From NCBI RefSeq assembly GCF_037975245.1, contig NC_092582.1:23273077-23337076 (forward strand): a stretch of 64,000 nucleotides of DNA, written 5' to 3'. The notes beneath the pieces were generated by a model, which was not told the DNA's origin, did no database searches, and was given only the letters and a program-made list of their open reading frames with translations. The stretch comes from Apostichopus japonicus (lineage: Eukaryota > Echinodermata > Holothuroidea > Aspidochirotida > Stichopodidae). The position numbers and the translations under genes are program-made. Shown here piece after piece: positions 22,514-34,719 of the stretch; the stretch's first letter is position 1; each line of letters opens with the position of its first letter.

Positions 22514-22917
22514 GAGGGGAGAAGTGGCGTCGCCAGAGATTTCAATCTTGGGGAGGGGGGGCACAGGGGACACAGCACTTAATCAGGGGGACACAATGTT
22601 TATTTGTGAATGCCGTCCTGGGGGAGGGGTCTAAGGAGAGGGGAAATTTTTGATTAATTTAGGGTCCTTAGATGCAATCTGGTGCTATATTTTGCAACTT
22701 GAAGTAACTTTGTGTTCAAGAAATTTTCGGGCTTAGTCTGTCCGATATTTATGTTCTCAATTGAGGCAGATAAAGTTTTTGTTGAAGTATTTTTTTTAAC
22801 ACTACAAATCGCATCTGGGGGGAGGTGGTGGAGGCACATGGGGGCACGATTTGGTTTTTTTTTGGGGGGGGACACGTATCCCCAAGGCCACCCTCTGACG
22901 ACAACACTGGAGGGGAG
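22514..22917. mobile_element. hAT-type miniature transposon, 388-bp body, 8-bp TSD
   Basis: The body (22522-22909) begins AAGTGGCGTCGCCAGAG and ends with the reverse complement of CAGTGTTGTCGTCAGAG, giving inverted ends matching at 13 of the inner 16 bases. It is flanked by the exact 8-bp duplication GAGGGGAG (22514-22521 and 22910-22917). It has G-rich inner tracts and shares CCTGGGGGAGGGGTCTAAGG and AGATGCAATCTGGTGC with the element at 6180-6548, so the two belong to related families. It is non-coding; the frames across it are G-run artefacts. Confidence 0.9.
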
Positions 22918-22919
22918 GG

Positions 22920-23290
22920 TGTATCGGTGGTAGTGCCGCTGGTGGATAGGGGTAGTGGTGGGGGGGGGGGGTTGTTATCTCTGTCCGGGGACTCAAATCA
23001 CCGTCAGTAGGTCCCTCCATCACATGTATCATTTTCCATTACCTCGTCAGGTATGTTTTCGTAGTGGTAATGGTAGGCAGGACTGAGGCTTAGATGAGAT
23101 CAACATTGGATTAAAAGATCAATAACATTTATCCATGAATAACTTATATGTTGAACGGGGTTCGGTTTAATGGGCACTGATGTGATTAGTAAGGTCTGTG
23201 CATAATAAATAGTTTATGAAATGGATGAGTGATTTGAGTGAGTGTACAGTAGTCTAGTATACAAGATATTAACTATACTTTATTGAAATA
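22920..23290. other. Unassigned non-coding stretch
   Basis: G-rich at 22945-22975, otherwise ordinary AT-rich sequence. No feature recognised. Confidence 0.5.
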
Positions 23291-23299
23291 TACTCAATT

Positions 23300-24068
23300 A
23301 GAGACAAGACTAGAGGAGAGCCAGACTAAAGCATTGATGGAATATAGCATATAGAGTAGACTAGACTATCGACTAGCCTAGAGTATAGACCAAAGAATAG
23401 ATGGAATATAGAATATAGAGTAGACTAGAATATCGACTAGCCTAGAGTATAGACCAAACCATAGAGGGAATATAGTATAGTGTAGATTGGAATAAAAACT
23501 ATTCTAGAGTATAGACCAAATATAGATGGAGTATAGTATATAGAGTAGACTAGAATATCGACTAGCCTAGAGTATAGACCAAACCATAGAGGGAATATGG
23601 TATAGAGTAGATTGGAATAAAAACTATTCTAGAGTATAGACCAAATATAGATGTAATAAAGTATATGGAGTAGACTAGAATATCGACTAGCCTAGAGTAT
23701 GGACCAAAGCATAGATGGAATATAGTATATTGAGTAGACTAGAGTATTGAATAGCCTAGAGTAAAGACCAAAACTTGGATGGACTATAGAGTAGACTAGA
23801 GTATCGCCCAAGCTAGAGTATAGACCACAGCATTGATGGAATATAGTTTATCGAGTAGAAGAGAATATGCTAGAGTATAGACCAACACAGAGATGTTATA
23901 TAGTATAGAGTATACTAGAGTATAGGCTAGCCTAGAGTCTAGATCAAAAATTAGGTGGACTATAGTATATAGTAGACTAGAATATCGACCAAGCTAGAGT
24001 ATAGACCAAAGCATAGATGGACTATAGTATATAGAGTAGACTAGAATATCGCCTAGTCTAGAGATAGA
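23300..24068 (+). repeat. Minisatellite, ~62-64-bp unit, ~12 copies
   Basis: Diverged tandem units built on AGAGTAGACTAGAATATCGA, CTAGCCTAGAGTATAGACCA and AAGCATAGATGGAATATAGT. A two-unit higher-order pattern is visible: a variant with GGAATAAAAACTATTCTAGAG recurs at about 23488 and 23610, two units apart. CTAG occurs very often. No coding potential. Confidence 0.9.
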
Positions 24069-24069
24069 G

Positions 24070-25640
24070 TTAACGCATTGACAAACCGTTTCCACACAAA
24101 TTACAAAACCCTATCTTGAATTGTGAAGAATGGATGATTTTGTTCGGAACCGAATAGTAATCAATTTGTTTGAAATTCTATATTAAAACTGCAAAACCGA
24201 ACTTGTCCGAACTTTGGGTAAACCACTGACCCCAAACCCCTCCCATCCTACAACCCCTTCCACAACCCCTCTCTTAATCCCTCTCCCAACCCCTATCTCA
24301 ACCCCTCTTTTTCCACTAACCATCTTCTTCTTCTTTGCTCAATTCAATTTGCATTCCTACTTATCTGTAGCGTTCATGTAAGTTCGGCTTTTATTTTATT
24401 TATTTTTTATTTTTGGGGGATTTGCTTTATCTGTGTCAATGCCAATCCATAGCAGACGAACTCTTCTCCGTGCAACTCTCTGTAATATAATGCTGCATTT
24501 CAGGTCGACTCTTTCTGACCTTGTCGTGTTCATCTCTGTGGTATACCTTGACTTTCAAGATTATCTTGTCTTGACTACTTGAGGATCTTGCTTAGAAGCA
24601 GACATAATGAGAGATTGTGTCATGTCGATCGGCCTCTCAACTTGAATAAGCTAAATTAATTATATTCATATAAGGCAATGAGGCATACAAGGAAATACGG
24701 AGATGGTTAATTTTGATGAGTCATTAAAAAAGGGGAAAAGTCTTTGTAAACTTACCATGCACAGACATTTCACTTATCACAGAGTGACTTCTGAAAAAGT
24801 TAATTTTAACTCAATCTGTAAGCTGGTAAAAGTGGTAACAGTATTTCAAGATTTCTTTCTGATTATTAGAGTAAATTAACGAATAGGGGGGGGGGGGTGG
24901 GGAGGCTTCCAGGGGACATTTCCAAAGAGTGAACTGATCGCATTCTATAGAATTCAGTCATGCCAATTTCGTCATTCGAAGAAATCCCACGGTCAGATAT
25001 TTCTATAATATATTCAACATATGAACAATGGACTGTTTATCTGTTACAAGGTCATTCGATCAAGTATACTTTATATTGTTTGTACGCATACTCCATTGTT
25101 AAAACCGTACCATGAGCTGGTCTGAGTGCATGTTGTAGCTTCCAACAAGTAGACTTTCTTATTCTATTAATGCGTATTCTTATTTTCCTTATAAACTCGA
25201 ATTATACCTGCTACTTGATCGAAAAATATGTACGGACAGCAACCGGCGTCAGGATTATTCTTTTCCCCCGTAAATGTTGTGTAAGCGAACAGTTATGATA
25301 ACAACATGACCCACAGTCTGAACATCTTCCTCACAAGGACAAAGCATATTCTTAATATAGGAATTGTAGTCCATTTTGCCGTTACAACCTTACGGTAGTA
25401 AAGTATCTGATTCAGTTACATGTAGAAGACACCCCCCACCCCTCCCTCACCCATATATATTGATTGGTGAGGATCACCGAGGGCACATTGGATGTAGCCT
25501 CGGTTTCACTACTTTAACACAGTGCACGATTCACCCTCATCACCCTCATCACCCTCCTCACCACCCACCACCCCTCCCCTCTCTCCACTCCACCTCCCAT
25601 CCACACACACCCACACACCCAATGTCTAACCTTGCCCATA
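24070..25640. other. Unassigned non-coding stretch
   Basis: Contains a CCCCTCCC-rich stretch at 24235-24310 (repeated AACCCCT), a G run at 24888-24901, and a C/A-rich tract at 25530-25625. No supported gene. The plus frame at 25376-25648 is a Pro/His translation of the C/A tract. Confidence 0.55.
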
Positions 25641-25644
25641 TGAA

Positions 25645-26130
25645 TTGACCCGATTCTACCTGTAATAAACTTCTGTATATAGCCTCTTTTTACCCATAAT
25701 CCTCAATTTGCGGATTGAACGATAAAATGATAGATAATTTCCAACCAGGGCCCCCCACAACAGCTGTGGATGGATGGATGTATATAAGCGATCGCTCATG
25801 CTGCGAGTTGAATACCCATAACCTATCCATACCACACTGTAGTCGGTCATATCACAACGTGAACTTGATGGGAGAGCCGACCTTGACTTATGTAACAGCT
25901 GGTTTGATCTTGTGCTGATTATTTTTTTTTTGGTGATTTTTGGTCTCCTCGGGGCTGTATCTATAGTAAACTGAGGTAATGGGTTTCCCTCCACACAGGG
26001 AGGAATGCAATAATAACATACGGACAAGCACTTGGAAATTAACTGAAAAGAACTTGAGATGTGACAAAAGTGACATTTGCGACTCGACAGTTAAAGGGGT
26101 TGTCTACATCTGGCTGGTATACTCTTTTCT
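25645..26130. other. Unassigned non-coding stretch
   Basis: Frames on both strands (25715-25918 plus, 25656-26027 minus) overlap and neither shows a domain. Nothing firm can be said. Confidence 0.45.
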
Positions 26131-26136
26131 CCTTCG

Positions 26137-26285
26137 ATGACAGACATCCATGTGTCAGCGTTCATATGACAGACGTATCGCACGATGGCAGACATCCATG
26201 TGTCAGCGTTCATAACACATAAGTATCGCACGATGGCAGACATCCATCCATGTGACACCGTTCCTAACACAGATATATCACACGT
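26137..26285. repeat. Short tandem repeat, ~50-57-bp unit, 3 copies
   Basis: Three units share CAGACATCCATGTG, GCGTTCATAACAC or its variant, and TATCGCACGATGG. Later units carry an extra CATC. Frames across it are repeat translations. Confidence 0.85.
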
Positions 26286-26289
26286 ACAC

Positions 26290-27295
26290 TTTACATACCT
26301 GCGACACAATGTTTCAATTTCCTTCCCTTCCGAAGATTTCTATACGCAATAAGATTCCACGACTGATTTAGGTAGGGGCTGAATCGTAGTGGAAAGGGCA
26401 GAGGCGAATGAACGATTTGATGCCATATACGATAGGAAAAGTTGTTAAGACGTCAAGTGCTGCATTATCTAAAGACAAAGTTATGGTTATAACATACTCT
26501 TGATTTGTTTGTTGTGAGTTTGAAAGGGGTGTACACCAGTAGTAGTGTTCTAATCCCCCCTGCTGAATGTAAAAAGATCACCAACTGAAGTTAGGGTGTC
26601 ATTGCCCACCTGCACAGCCCCTCCGTCCCCCCCCCCCTGCGTACGCCACTGAAGTTACAGAGAACAAACATCGCTGTTAAGACGATTCCAACGTCTGAGG
26701 ACACCAGTCTGTACGATTGTAGAAACTGCGTCATTCAAAGTTCAGCGTAACGCTGAGCTATCTAAAGTAAAAGACATGTTGTTAAGTGTAAGAGTTAGAC
26801 GGATTCACCGCACAATACAAACCCTGTACCAACATGAATTGTTAAATGTTCGTTTTGCGTTGAATAGGCCATAGTTCGGAGGTATATACTATAGGCCTAT
26901 TGAAAAATCAGGGGTGGATCAAGCAACATAAAATGAGAGGTGTGTGCCCATGGGGTCGCTGATTCCAATTTCCGTGTAAGGGGGGGGGTAATGGGTTCCT
27001 CCCCAGACAAAAAAAAATAGACGAGGGATGGTGCATTCTGGGGCATATTTAGGCTAGAAATTGAGCCTATATGTAGGCTTTCAGGACAGTTTGTGCTTAT
27101 CACTACACAAGTGGGTTGAGAATTGGGTGAGGTGGGGTGGGGTGAGGGTCTAAGGAGGTGTACACCCCATAGATCCGTGTTTGAAAGTATCATCTGTTAT
27201 TTTGGTCCATCCAAGGTACCTTCAGGTACGATCAAATTTAGACATAGACATTTGAAAGGTTTACAAGGAAAGAAATAAAACATTAACATTAAAAA
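26290..27295. other. Non-coding stretch with probable hAT-like relics
   Basis: At 26639-26651, after a C run, the sequence GCGTACGCCACTG matches the right end of the CAGTGGCGTA-type miniature transposons, but no left end or duplication (expected AAGTTACA) is found. At 26910-27184 a segment begins CAGGGGTGGATCAA and ends with the reverse complement of CAAACACGGATCTA, with G-rich tracts inside. Its flanks do not match, so it is only a possible relic. Confidence 0.4.
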
Positions 27296-27299
27296 GAAG

Positions 27300-27525
27300 T
27301 TTGTGGGACACAGATACTATTATTATATATTATTACATTTTATATGTAATATAGGCCTATTTTACATATGACTAATTGTTATTATTCATATTAATATTAT
27401 AATTCACATTATGATTAATATGATTGATAGGATTAATATGATTAATATAATTAATTATTATTATTATTATTACTCAAATTATTATTATTATTCACATTAT
27501 TATTATTATTATTATTATTCAAGGT
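27300..27525. repeat. (TTA)n-rich region
   Basis: Imperfect ATT/TTA trinucleotides mixed with ATTAATATG and ATTATTATTC variants, densest at 27450-27520. Confidence 0.85.
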
Positions 27526-27529
27526 GTTC

Positions 27530-28080
27530 CTTTAATCAATATGTTGCTGTGTGTTATGTGTATTGACAGGGGGTATATGAAGCTGATCACACGGATACGT
27601 TTCATTGGAATGTACATACATTGCCAATTATTTGTAAAGGATTCCTTTACACACATAGTTATCGCAACTGCCTTTAACCTTGATCGTTAACTCATATTCT
27701 TCTTGACTATGGATACGTATGTAGGATTTCCATTGCCATTGACTACGGGCATTGCTGCACATAGTCCATTTTGTTCTAAGTAATATAATCTCTCTTAACA
27801 CAGAGAGAAGGCGAAGATGGTAATGAGCGGCGAGCAGAGAACTGTGAAACCCCCAAATGCGAACGCACAGTTCATTTGTTCGACAGTTTACAACTACAAA
27901 TTAAAGACAATCACATCTGCGAGTATAGAATCATTGAACAAAGGGAATCATTTAGTGCGCGAAAAGAGGTTAATGACTTTCTCAATCAAGAGTTTGAGAG
28001 GAAATCATGGCGGCCCTGTGATTAATTGGACGGCATTGCACACATGATCACGTGATTCTTGGCTATGAATATACTTATAG
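27530..28080. other. Unassigned non-coding stretch
   Basis: Ordinary unique sequence. The 76-codon plus frame at 27817-28047 has no recognised motif. Confidence 0.5.
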
Positions 28081-28084
28081 AGCT

Positions 28085-28155
<71 letters not shown>
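28085..28155. repeat. (AT)n microsatellite
   Basis: About 34 AT units. Confidence 0.95.
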
Positions 28156-28156
<1 letters not shown>

Positions 28157-28159
28157 GTG

Positions 28160-31100
28160 TAAATGATAATCTATCACACATAACAAAATTTAAAATCGTG
28201 CCCATAAACCAGTCCTGATAACTTCCCTATAATACGCTAGAAAGTACCCCACAAAACAGGTCATCTATATGGTTAACTATTCGTAATACTGCTACACCCC
28301 CATAGAACATATTGTTTTTTGATTTTTTTTTTCTTACTGAGGTTATTATGTTTCCACTATGTTGGAGAATAATTTTCACCCGGAAAATCTTTACAGGGAT
28401 TTTTATTAATGGGGACACTATAGAAGCAATGTTGAGTGGCTAGAAAAGAAAATGAAAGGTAATGCAGATGACATTTTCCAAAGTACTGAGTTTTCAAACT
28501 GTTCAATTGCAAATGAGTGTTGGGTGATTTATTGACAACGCTTTGGCATTCCCCCCCCCCCCCCTCTTTCTTTCTTTCTCTATCTCTTTCTTGAAAAAGC
28601 TTTAAAAAAATGTAAATGACCTAACGTGATTAAATACGAACAAATGGGGAAATTATCCAGCGAAAATTCCATTTGTGAAGATTTGCGTGCATAACAGTTA
28701 CTTTGTTATTACAAGTAATTCTAAAAGATAGGCTATAAAATACTGCAGGCAGGCATGCATGAAGGCACCGACTGACGTTATATAGCTACGGTGATTGATA
28801 CCGGAACCGAACATCACGTGCGTGATCTACGAACTTTATCGCTTAAATCGACATTTTAACGGTTACCGCGCCTTTTCAATATTGTATCAAGTTCGATCGA
28901 TTTGGGGATGGGGTGGGTAGGGGGGGGGGCGGTAGGTAGGATACAACTTCTCAATGAGAAGGACCTAAATCTCGATTAAATCTTCACATCTTATTTATAA
29001 AAGCATATACCAGATGTTTGCGCTGGGCATGTACATATAGGTAGACAGGGAAATGGGTAGGTAGGGACGGGGGGGGGCGGTGTGGTGAAAGGGAGGGAGA
29101 TATTTTCTTTTTGTTTGTCACAAGCATCCATATCACGTGAGATAAAAGAAAATTAGATTTGCTTCGCCTTCAATTTGGCGAGATAATCTGTTTGTTTAAA
29201 AAGAGAACATTTTTCCCCCCAGTTTTTCCTCGTCACTGATATGTCATGACATGCTATGAATAATGTATAACATTTATAGAGGTATCGGCGATACCGCTGT
29301 CCTCTCTATCACCATCAATTACAACGTATCATTCCATATGAAGATAATATACACACACAAAAAAGGGGGAGGGGACGATTTGGTTTGATAATAACCCCCC
29401 ATTTCGCTTTCTCTACTCCATGCATCATTTAAAACTGATGTCATTTATGTTATACTCACAAGAATCACCCGATGAAAACGCAATTTTAAGGGCTCCCCTG
29501 TTTAAACTTGTCAAGTTCGAAATAAGACTAAGATTGATACTGCTAAATAAAGGGGCATTTGTAAACAGAGTTCTGGTGATGTACTTACAAGAATGATGGA
29601 TGCTTAAAAAGGACATTAATCTAAGACCAAGGCGACAGTGTCACGAACAGCATCACGTCTCTTGTCCGGGCTCCCGAGAGGACAAAACATAAGGAAAAAG
29701 CATCTCTATTCAAATTCATCTCATGTGGATGTACTTTTTTATTTCTTTTTTTTTGGGCCGTTCGCACTTTTTATATATCTATTTATATGTATATGTAAAG
29801 CTTTTCTCTGGCATGCCTTCAAATTTTTCTTCATTAGAATTTCTTTTTAATTATGATCTTTATCACAAGGCCCCTAGGCTTCGGACCTTGAACGCCCAGA
29901 CACAAGTTCATTAACCCGCAGTTGCCCGTAGGAATGTTTCTGAAATTCGTCGCCACGCTCCAATCAGATTATTTTCCCTTTCTCTATATACCGTGCATTA
30001 TGATGATGCCAAAATAATGTCTGCAATAAGATTTTCAATGAGAATTTTTCCCTGATGGGGAAAAGTAATAATCTTTTTGTTTCCATGCACCTCGGCATGA
30101 TGTATATTAACAATGATTATGATGGTACTGGTCTATGTGTTTTTGTCTTGTAATTAAAAAATAATTAACAATTATTTCACTTGCGTGTTTTTTTTTGGGG
30201 GGGTGTGGGGGTTTGTGAGGGAAGTTGAAGGGATTGTTAATATTCATATTATAAAGACAGACGCGAAGATTCAACAAATATATTATCAATAACAGATCAA
30301 TAGTACAAAATTTCTTTGTCTAGAGTGATGTTTTAGCGAGATGGTCAAGTTTGGAACTTATTTTGCTGCGGTTCTTTAAAAATGGGAATCAAAGTTTGAT
30401 GGAGCTTCAAAAAAAAAAAAGACCATATAGGAAGCTTGTATTAATTAATGTTATCGTTATATCATACAGGAATAACTGCTATGCTGTATTTCAATGAGGA
30501 CGAAGTGTTCGATAAATTAAATATTAACGGTTTCTAGTGATTTTCTTAAAATAATTCTATTTAGTATATGTTCTTTTCCCATTAGAAGGAAACGGTAAAT
30601 ACATTTTCCATGTGTTTTGTATACGTGCTTTCTTTCACTGATATAAAAACAAATATCTTTGTCCTCTTTTAAAAACCTGTTAATATTCATTTCATGAAAA
30701 CTATAGTAAATCAGTGATTTTTACTCACAAGATATTCCTCCCTTCTTTAACTTTCCAGGGGCTTAGAAACCAATCCAGGCTTAGCAGTCCAGATGTTTGA
30801 GTTTTGTTTCCCTTTTCTCATCATCCCGCATTGACTTGGCCTTCATTTTCAGCGGTGAGTAAACTCTTAGTCTTTACCTCCTCTTGTCGTCTGTTAATTG
30901 ACCTCCTTTTCCCGCCAAAAAACAGGTTGTGTCATGGATTCCAATTTTCCTTTCTGCTTTATCTTTTGCCTAGGATTAACTCTGTTTTTTAGGAATCATG
31001 TTGCATAAATTGCTTTAAAATGAATGACAAAAAAGAAGCTTGATTTGTGGAGAGGGAAAAGAAGCCCTTATATTTCCAGTTGTGAAATGTTTTTTTGGGG

Positions 31101-32080
31101 GGAAACTAGGTTAGGCCTCCATCTGTAATTTTGGGATTTGAACACGTTGACGCATACCGCTTGATACTATCGAAAAACATCGTAAAACATAAAGAAAACC
31201 CATCATAAAGCGAACAGTGGTTACTTTCAATTTGGGCCAGGCGAAACAGTCAACCTAGTTTTCAATATATCTATCTATATATCTATCTATGCACGCTGCA
31301 ACTAGGCCAGGGTAAAGTTGATTGTACATGCCAAGATATAGACTATACCCTCTACTCGACTTATATATCAGTGGTTAACGATGCGGGGTCACGTGATCAA
31401 AGGACGGTGACACTTGTGGGGTAGCAACAGAATCACGACAAAGGGGGTCACCCGCTGACCCGCATGGTTCGATTCTCGGATTTGTCAACCCCAAACGTGG
31501 GGGTTTTATCCGTATAGGAGTATATTTCGGGGGAGGGGGGGTCGGGGAAATTCTCCCTAGAGGAGAGAATCATTAACGTATTAATTAACACAACATAACT
31601 TGGAACATGAATGTTGGTTTCCTGTACTTTCGACTGTATTTTAACCACGGTAGCCTATGCTATATAGGTTTGTATGTTACTGTGTATAGGCTACGTCCAC
31701 ATTTTTGAGTTGGTTCTATATAAATTAATACATCTGGTTCATGCTGCAGTAACTGCATGTTCGCGATGTATCTTTAATGCGATAAATAATATTGTCATTA
31801 TAACCTGTATGCTTTCAGTTCTAAGATATCCAATTGATTGCATTAATGAATAACCAAATGATAACGTATTCAAGTGGCAACCTTGGTTACATGGATTTAT
31901 CAAAATAAATAAGGGGAAATTGCGATGGGCTTTAAACAAGTTCATGGAGTCGTGTGCCACAAGACCATTAACATCATTCGTTGCTGACTTACATGTCGTA
32001 TCATAACGTTTGCACTCTAAACATCACTGTATTGTTATCTAAAGAATGGATGAAGGAATACAGGAATGCCTGAATGTACG
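28160..32080. other. Long unassigned non-coding stretch
   Basis: No gene recognised. It includes C and G runs at 28550-28564, 28919-28930 and 29069-29077, and a (CTAT)n patch at 31269-31291. Near 30760 the plus strand reads GLETNPGL, which recalls the NPGP end of 2A-like peptides found at the start of some LINE proteins. The final Pro is missing and there is no surrounding open frame, so I do not call it. Confidence 0.5.
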
Positions 32081-32084
32081 ATCG

Positions 32085-32900
32085 GGTGAATGAATGAATG
32101 AATGAATGAATGAATGAATGAATGAACGAATGAATGAATGAAGCAATGAACGAATGAACGAACGAACGAACGAACGAACGAACGAACGAACGAACGAACG
32201 AACGAACGAACGAACGAACGAACGAACGAACGAACGAACGAACGAACGAACGAACGAACGAACGAACGAACGAACGAACGAACGAACGAACGAACGAACG
32301 AACGAACGAACGAACGAACGAACGAACGAACGAACGAACGAACGAACGAACGAACGAACGAACGAACGAACGAACGAACGAACGAACGAACGAACGAACG
32401 AACGAACGAACGAACGAACGAACGAACGAACGAACGAACGAACGAACGAACGAACGAACGAACGAACGAACGAACGAACGAACGAACGAACGAACGAACG
32501 AACGAACGAACGAACGAACGAACGAACGAACGAACGAACGAACGAACGAACGAACGAACGAACGAACGAACGAACGAACGAACGAACGAACGAACGAACG
32601 AACGAACGAACGAACGAACGAACGAACGAACGAACGAACGAACGAACGAACGAACGAACGAACGAACGAACGAACGAACGAACGAACGAACGAACGAACG
32701 AACGAACGAACGAACGAACGAACGAACGAACGAACGAACGAACGAACGAACGAACGAACGAACGAACGAACGAACGAACGAACGAACGAACGAACGAACG
32801 AACGAACGAACGAACGAACGAACGAACGAACGAACGAACGAACGAACGAACGAACGAACGAACGAACGAACGAACGAGTGAGCGAATAAATGAATGAGCG
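32085..32900 (+). repeat. Giant tetranucleotide array (AACG)~180 with (GAAT)n borders
   Basis: From about 32154 to 32876 the AACG unit repeats without any visible change (about 722 bp). It is preceded by about 16 GAAT-type units from 32088 with a few mixed units, and followed by degenerate GAGTGAGCGAATAAATGAATG. Both strands are open because the unit contains no stop in any frame, giving Asn-Glu-Arg-Thr or Arg-Ser-Phe-Val repeats. These are not genes. Homogeneity in the middle and variants at both edges indicate a recent slippage expansion from a GAAT-like seed. Confidence 0.97.
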
Positions 32901-32904
32901 AATG

Positions 32905-34615
32905 ATTTAGACTATTTTTAAACAAGTTCAAAAGTTGTATATACTCTCAAATTGCATGTACACTCTTTAGTTATTATGAAATACATCAGGTGCCTCTGAC
33001 ATCCGAATCAGTTAATAACGTCACACGGAGTCTGAGGGGAAAAAAGGAAGTAAAAAAAAAAAAAAAAACACACGTAATAATCATTTGATTAATAACCCTA
33101 TAAAATTTCATACATAAGTCACTTTGCGGCCTTTCCAATATTATTTCTTGACAATATCAATGCAAAAAAACATAAAACTCTACACCAAACATCAAAATAT
33201 TACAAAGAAATATCTGTAGGACATGTGTGAGAATTTTGATATTGCAGACCGGCGGTTCATCGTCTCGGGTACAAATCTAGTCCCGTCTCCTTTTGGCAAC
33301 TTGCTCCAACTGGATGCATATTTTTATTTTTTTTTTAATTGAAAGTCTGGATTCCTTATTGAATGATCATCAAAAATGTGACACATGTTTTATTTGCCCA
33401 CATTTTAAAAGACTGACCCCTAGTATCATGTTCAACTTTATTTCCTTTCCATGATGAGACCCAACAATAACGCCTCTCTCAGTTGTAGCTTTGGTGATGC
33501 CCTCAGAAAACTTTCCTTCCTCGGAGGGGATGATAAACACATCGACATCCGATTATCTCAATTCTGATTGGTTCCTTTAACTTACATCAATTCCATGTAC
33601 TAGTCAACTTTAACCATCAGACATCACCCTATTTCATTGCTTATTTTCTTTGCGAATTTTAAGATTATCAGATTTTTTTTTTTTTTTTTGATTCTTTAGA
33701 AATGAGAGTAAAAACCTAGATTTTTCTTGTCGAAATTAGGCCAACGCCCCTCGCGGGGGCCTTGTTTCTGTTGAGCGCGTGCCCTGCGTGCCTTGACGTA
33801 CAACCCTCTAATCTCTAGTCATCAGTGTTATTGTGATTACACCTGATGATGATCTGTGGAGAGGTACGCAGGGTTATCGCCTAGCGGAACTGACATAAAT
33901 GACAGAAACATAAAATTAAATCGAAGATGAAGATGAAGAAGAAAAATAAAAAATAAAGAAGCCGATCAACTAGCAAGGAAAAGCTTGAAGCAATTTTTGT
34001 TTTTTACCTTTCAAGGAGGTTAATAACATTTCTTTTGTTTTGACAAGAAAAATTCCAATTTCCTATAAAATATCGCTAAAGAATCTTTCCTATTGTATTT
34101 TTTCCGTGAAAAACTTCAGGACGGTATTTTAGACGTTTTCTCCTTCCGGGAGTCTGAATGGCGGGGGGGGGGGGGGGGGTGGGGAGTCAGAGACGGACTG
34201 GACCAGTGGCGGGTAATCGGGCTGTGCCGGAGGGTCCAGATCAATTTGGGGGGGGGGGTGGCATGAGTCATAGCCTTTATTATCGAATCCGGTTGTTAGT
34301 GCGCTTGCGCGTACAACTTTTGTTCCACGTTGTGTGTCTTATCCAAGTAAGATATATGTGTAAGTTTGTATTAGTGAATTTGAAGGTCGAGTACCCCTCC
34401 CTCCCCCTTCACTTTGTTACTGCTCGCTAGTCTAGGGACGCAATGACCAGTTTTGACCGCGGTCCAGACCGGTGTCAGCCCTTCCCCGGGGTGGGGGTGT
34501 GGGAGGCGAGATAACGACAAGGAGGGATAAAGCTTATTAATATACATTTGTGAAACGTTATAGTATATAGACTATACCTCTCCTTTCTAAAACAAGTCTT
34601 CTATATGATAATGCC
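32905..34615. other. Unassigned non-coding stretch
   Basis: Contains A and T runs (33051-33068, 33671-33689), G runs (34162-34180, 34247-34257) and a small hairpin GCCCC-TCGC-GGGGC at 33747-33760. No gene recognised. Confidence 0.5.
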
Positions 34616-34621
34616 TCATTG

Positions 34622-34718
34622 TCTCCCCTCCTCCCCTCCTCCCCTCCTCCCCTCCTCCCCTCCTCCCCTCCTCCCCTCCTCCCCTCCTCCCCTCCTCCCC
34701 TCCTCCCCTCCTCCCCTC
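34622..34718 (+). repeat. (CTCCCCTC)n 8-bp tandem array
   Basis: About 12 perfect copies of an 8-bp pyrimidine unit. The minus strand is therefore a GAGGGGAG array with regularly spaced G4 runs, able in principle to form triplex or quadruplex structures. Frames on both strands (Pro/Ser/Leu and Gly/Glu/Arg repeats) are artefacts. Confidence 0.95.
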
Positions 34719-34719
34719 C

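Noticed and set aside
26910-27184. Complete hAT-like element beginning CAGGGGTGGATCAA
   Set aside because: Ends match at only about 8 of 14 bases and the flanking octamers (TGAAAAAT and AAAGTATC) do not agree.
30740-30860. 2A-like ribosome-skipping peptide (GLETNPGL) of a LINE
   Set aside because: The essential terminal Pro and the Asp-Val/Ile before Glu are missing, and there is no surrounding reverse-transcriptase frame. A similar NPGP near 52765 also lacks the upstream motif.
32085-32900. CRISPR-like array
   Set aside because: There are no spacers; it is a continuous tetranucleotide repeat. The 20-bp and 63-bp minisatellites also lack spacers.
32035-32931. 298-codon minus and 247-codon plus open frames (RSFV and NERT repeats)
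   Set aside because: Both come from the AACG tetranucleotide array, which has no stop in any frame on either strand. There is no sign of selection or a start/stop context.
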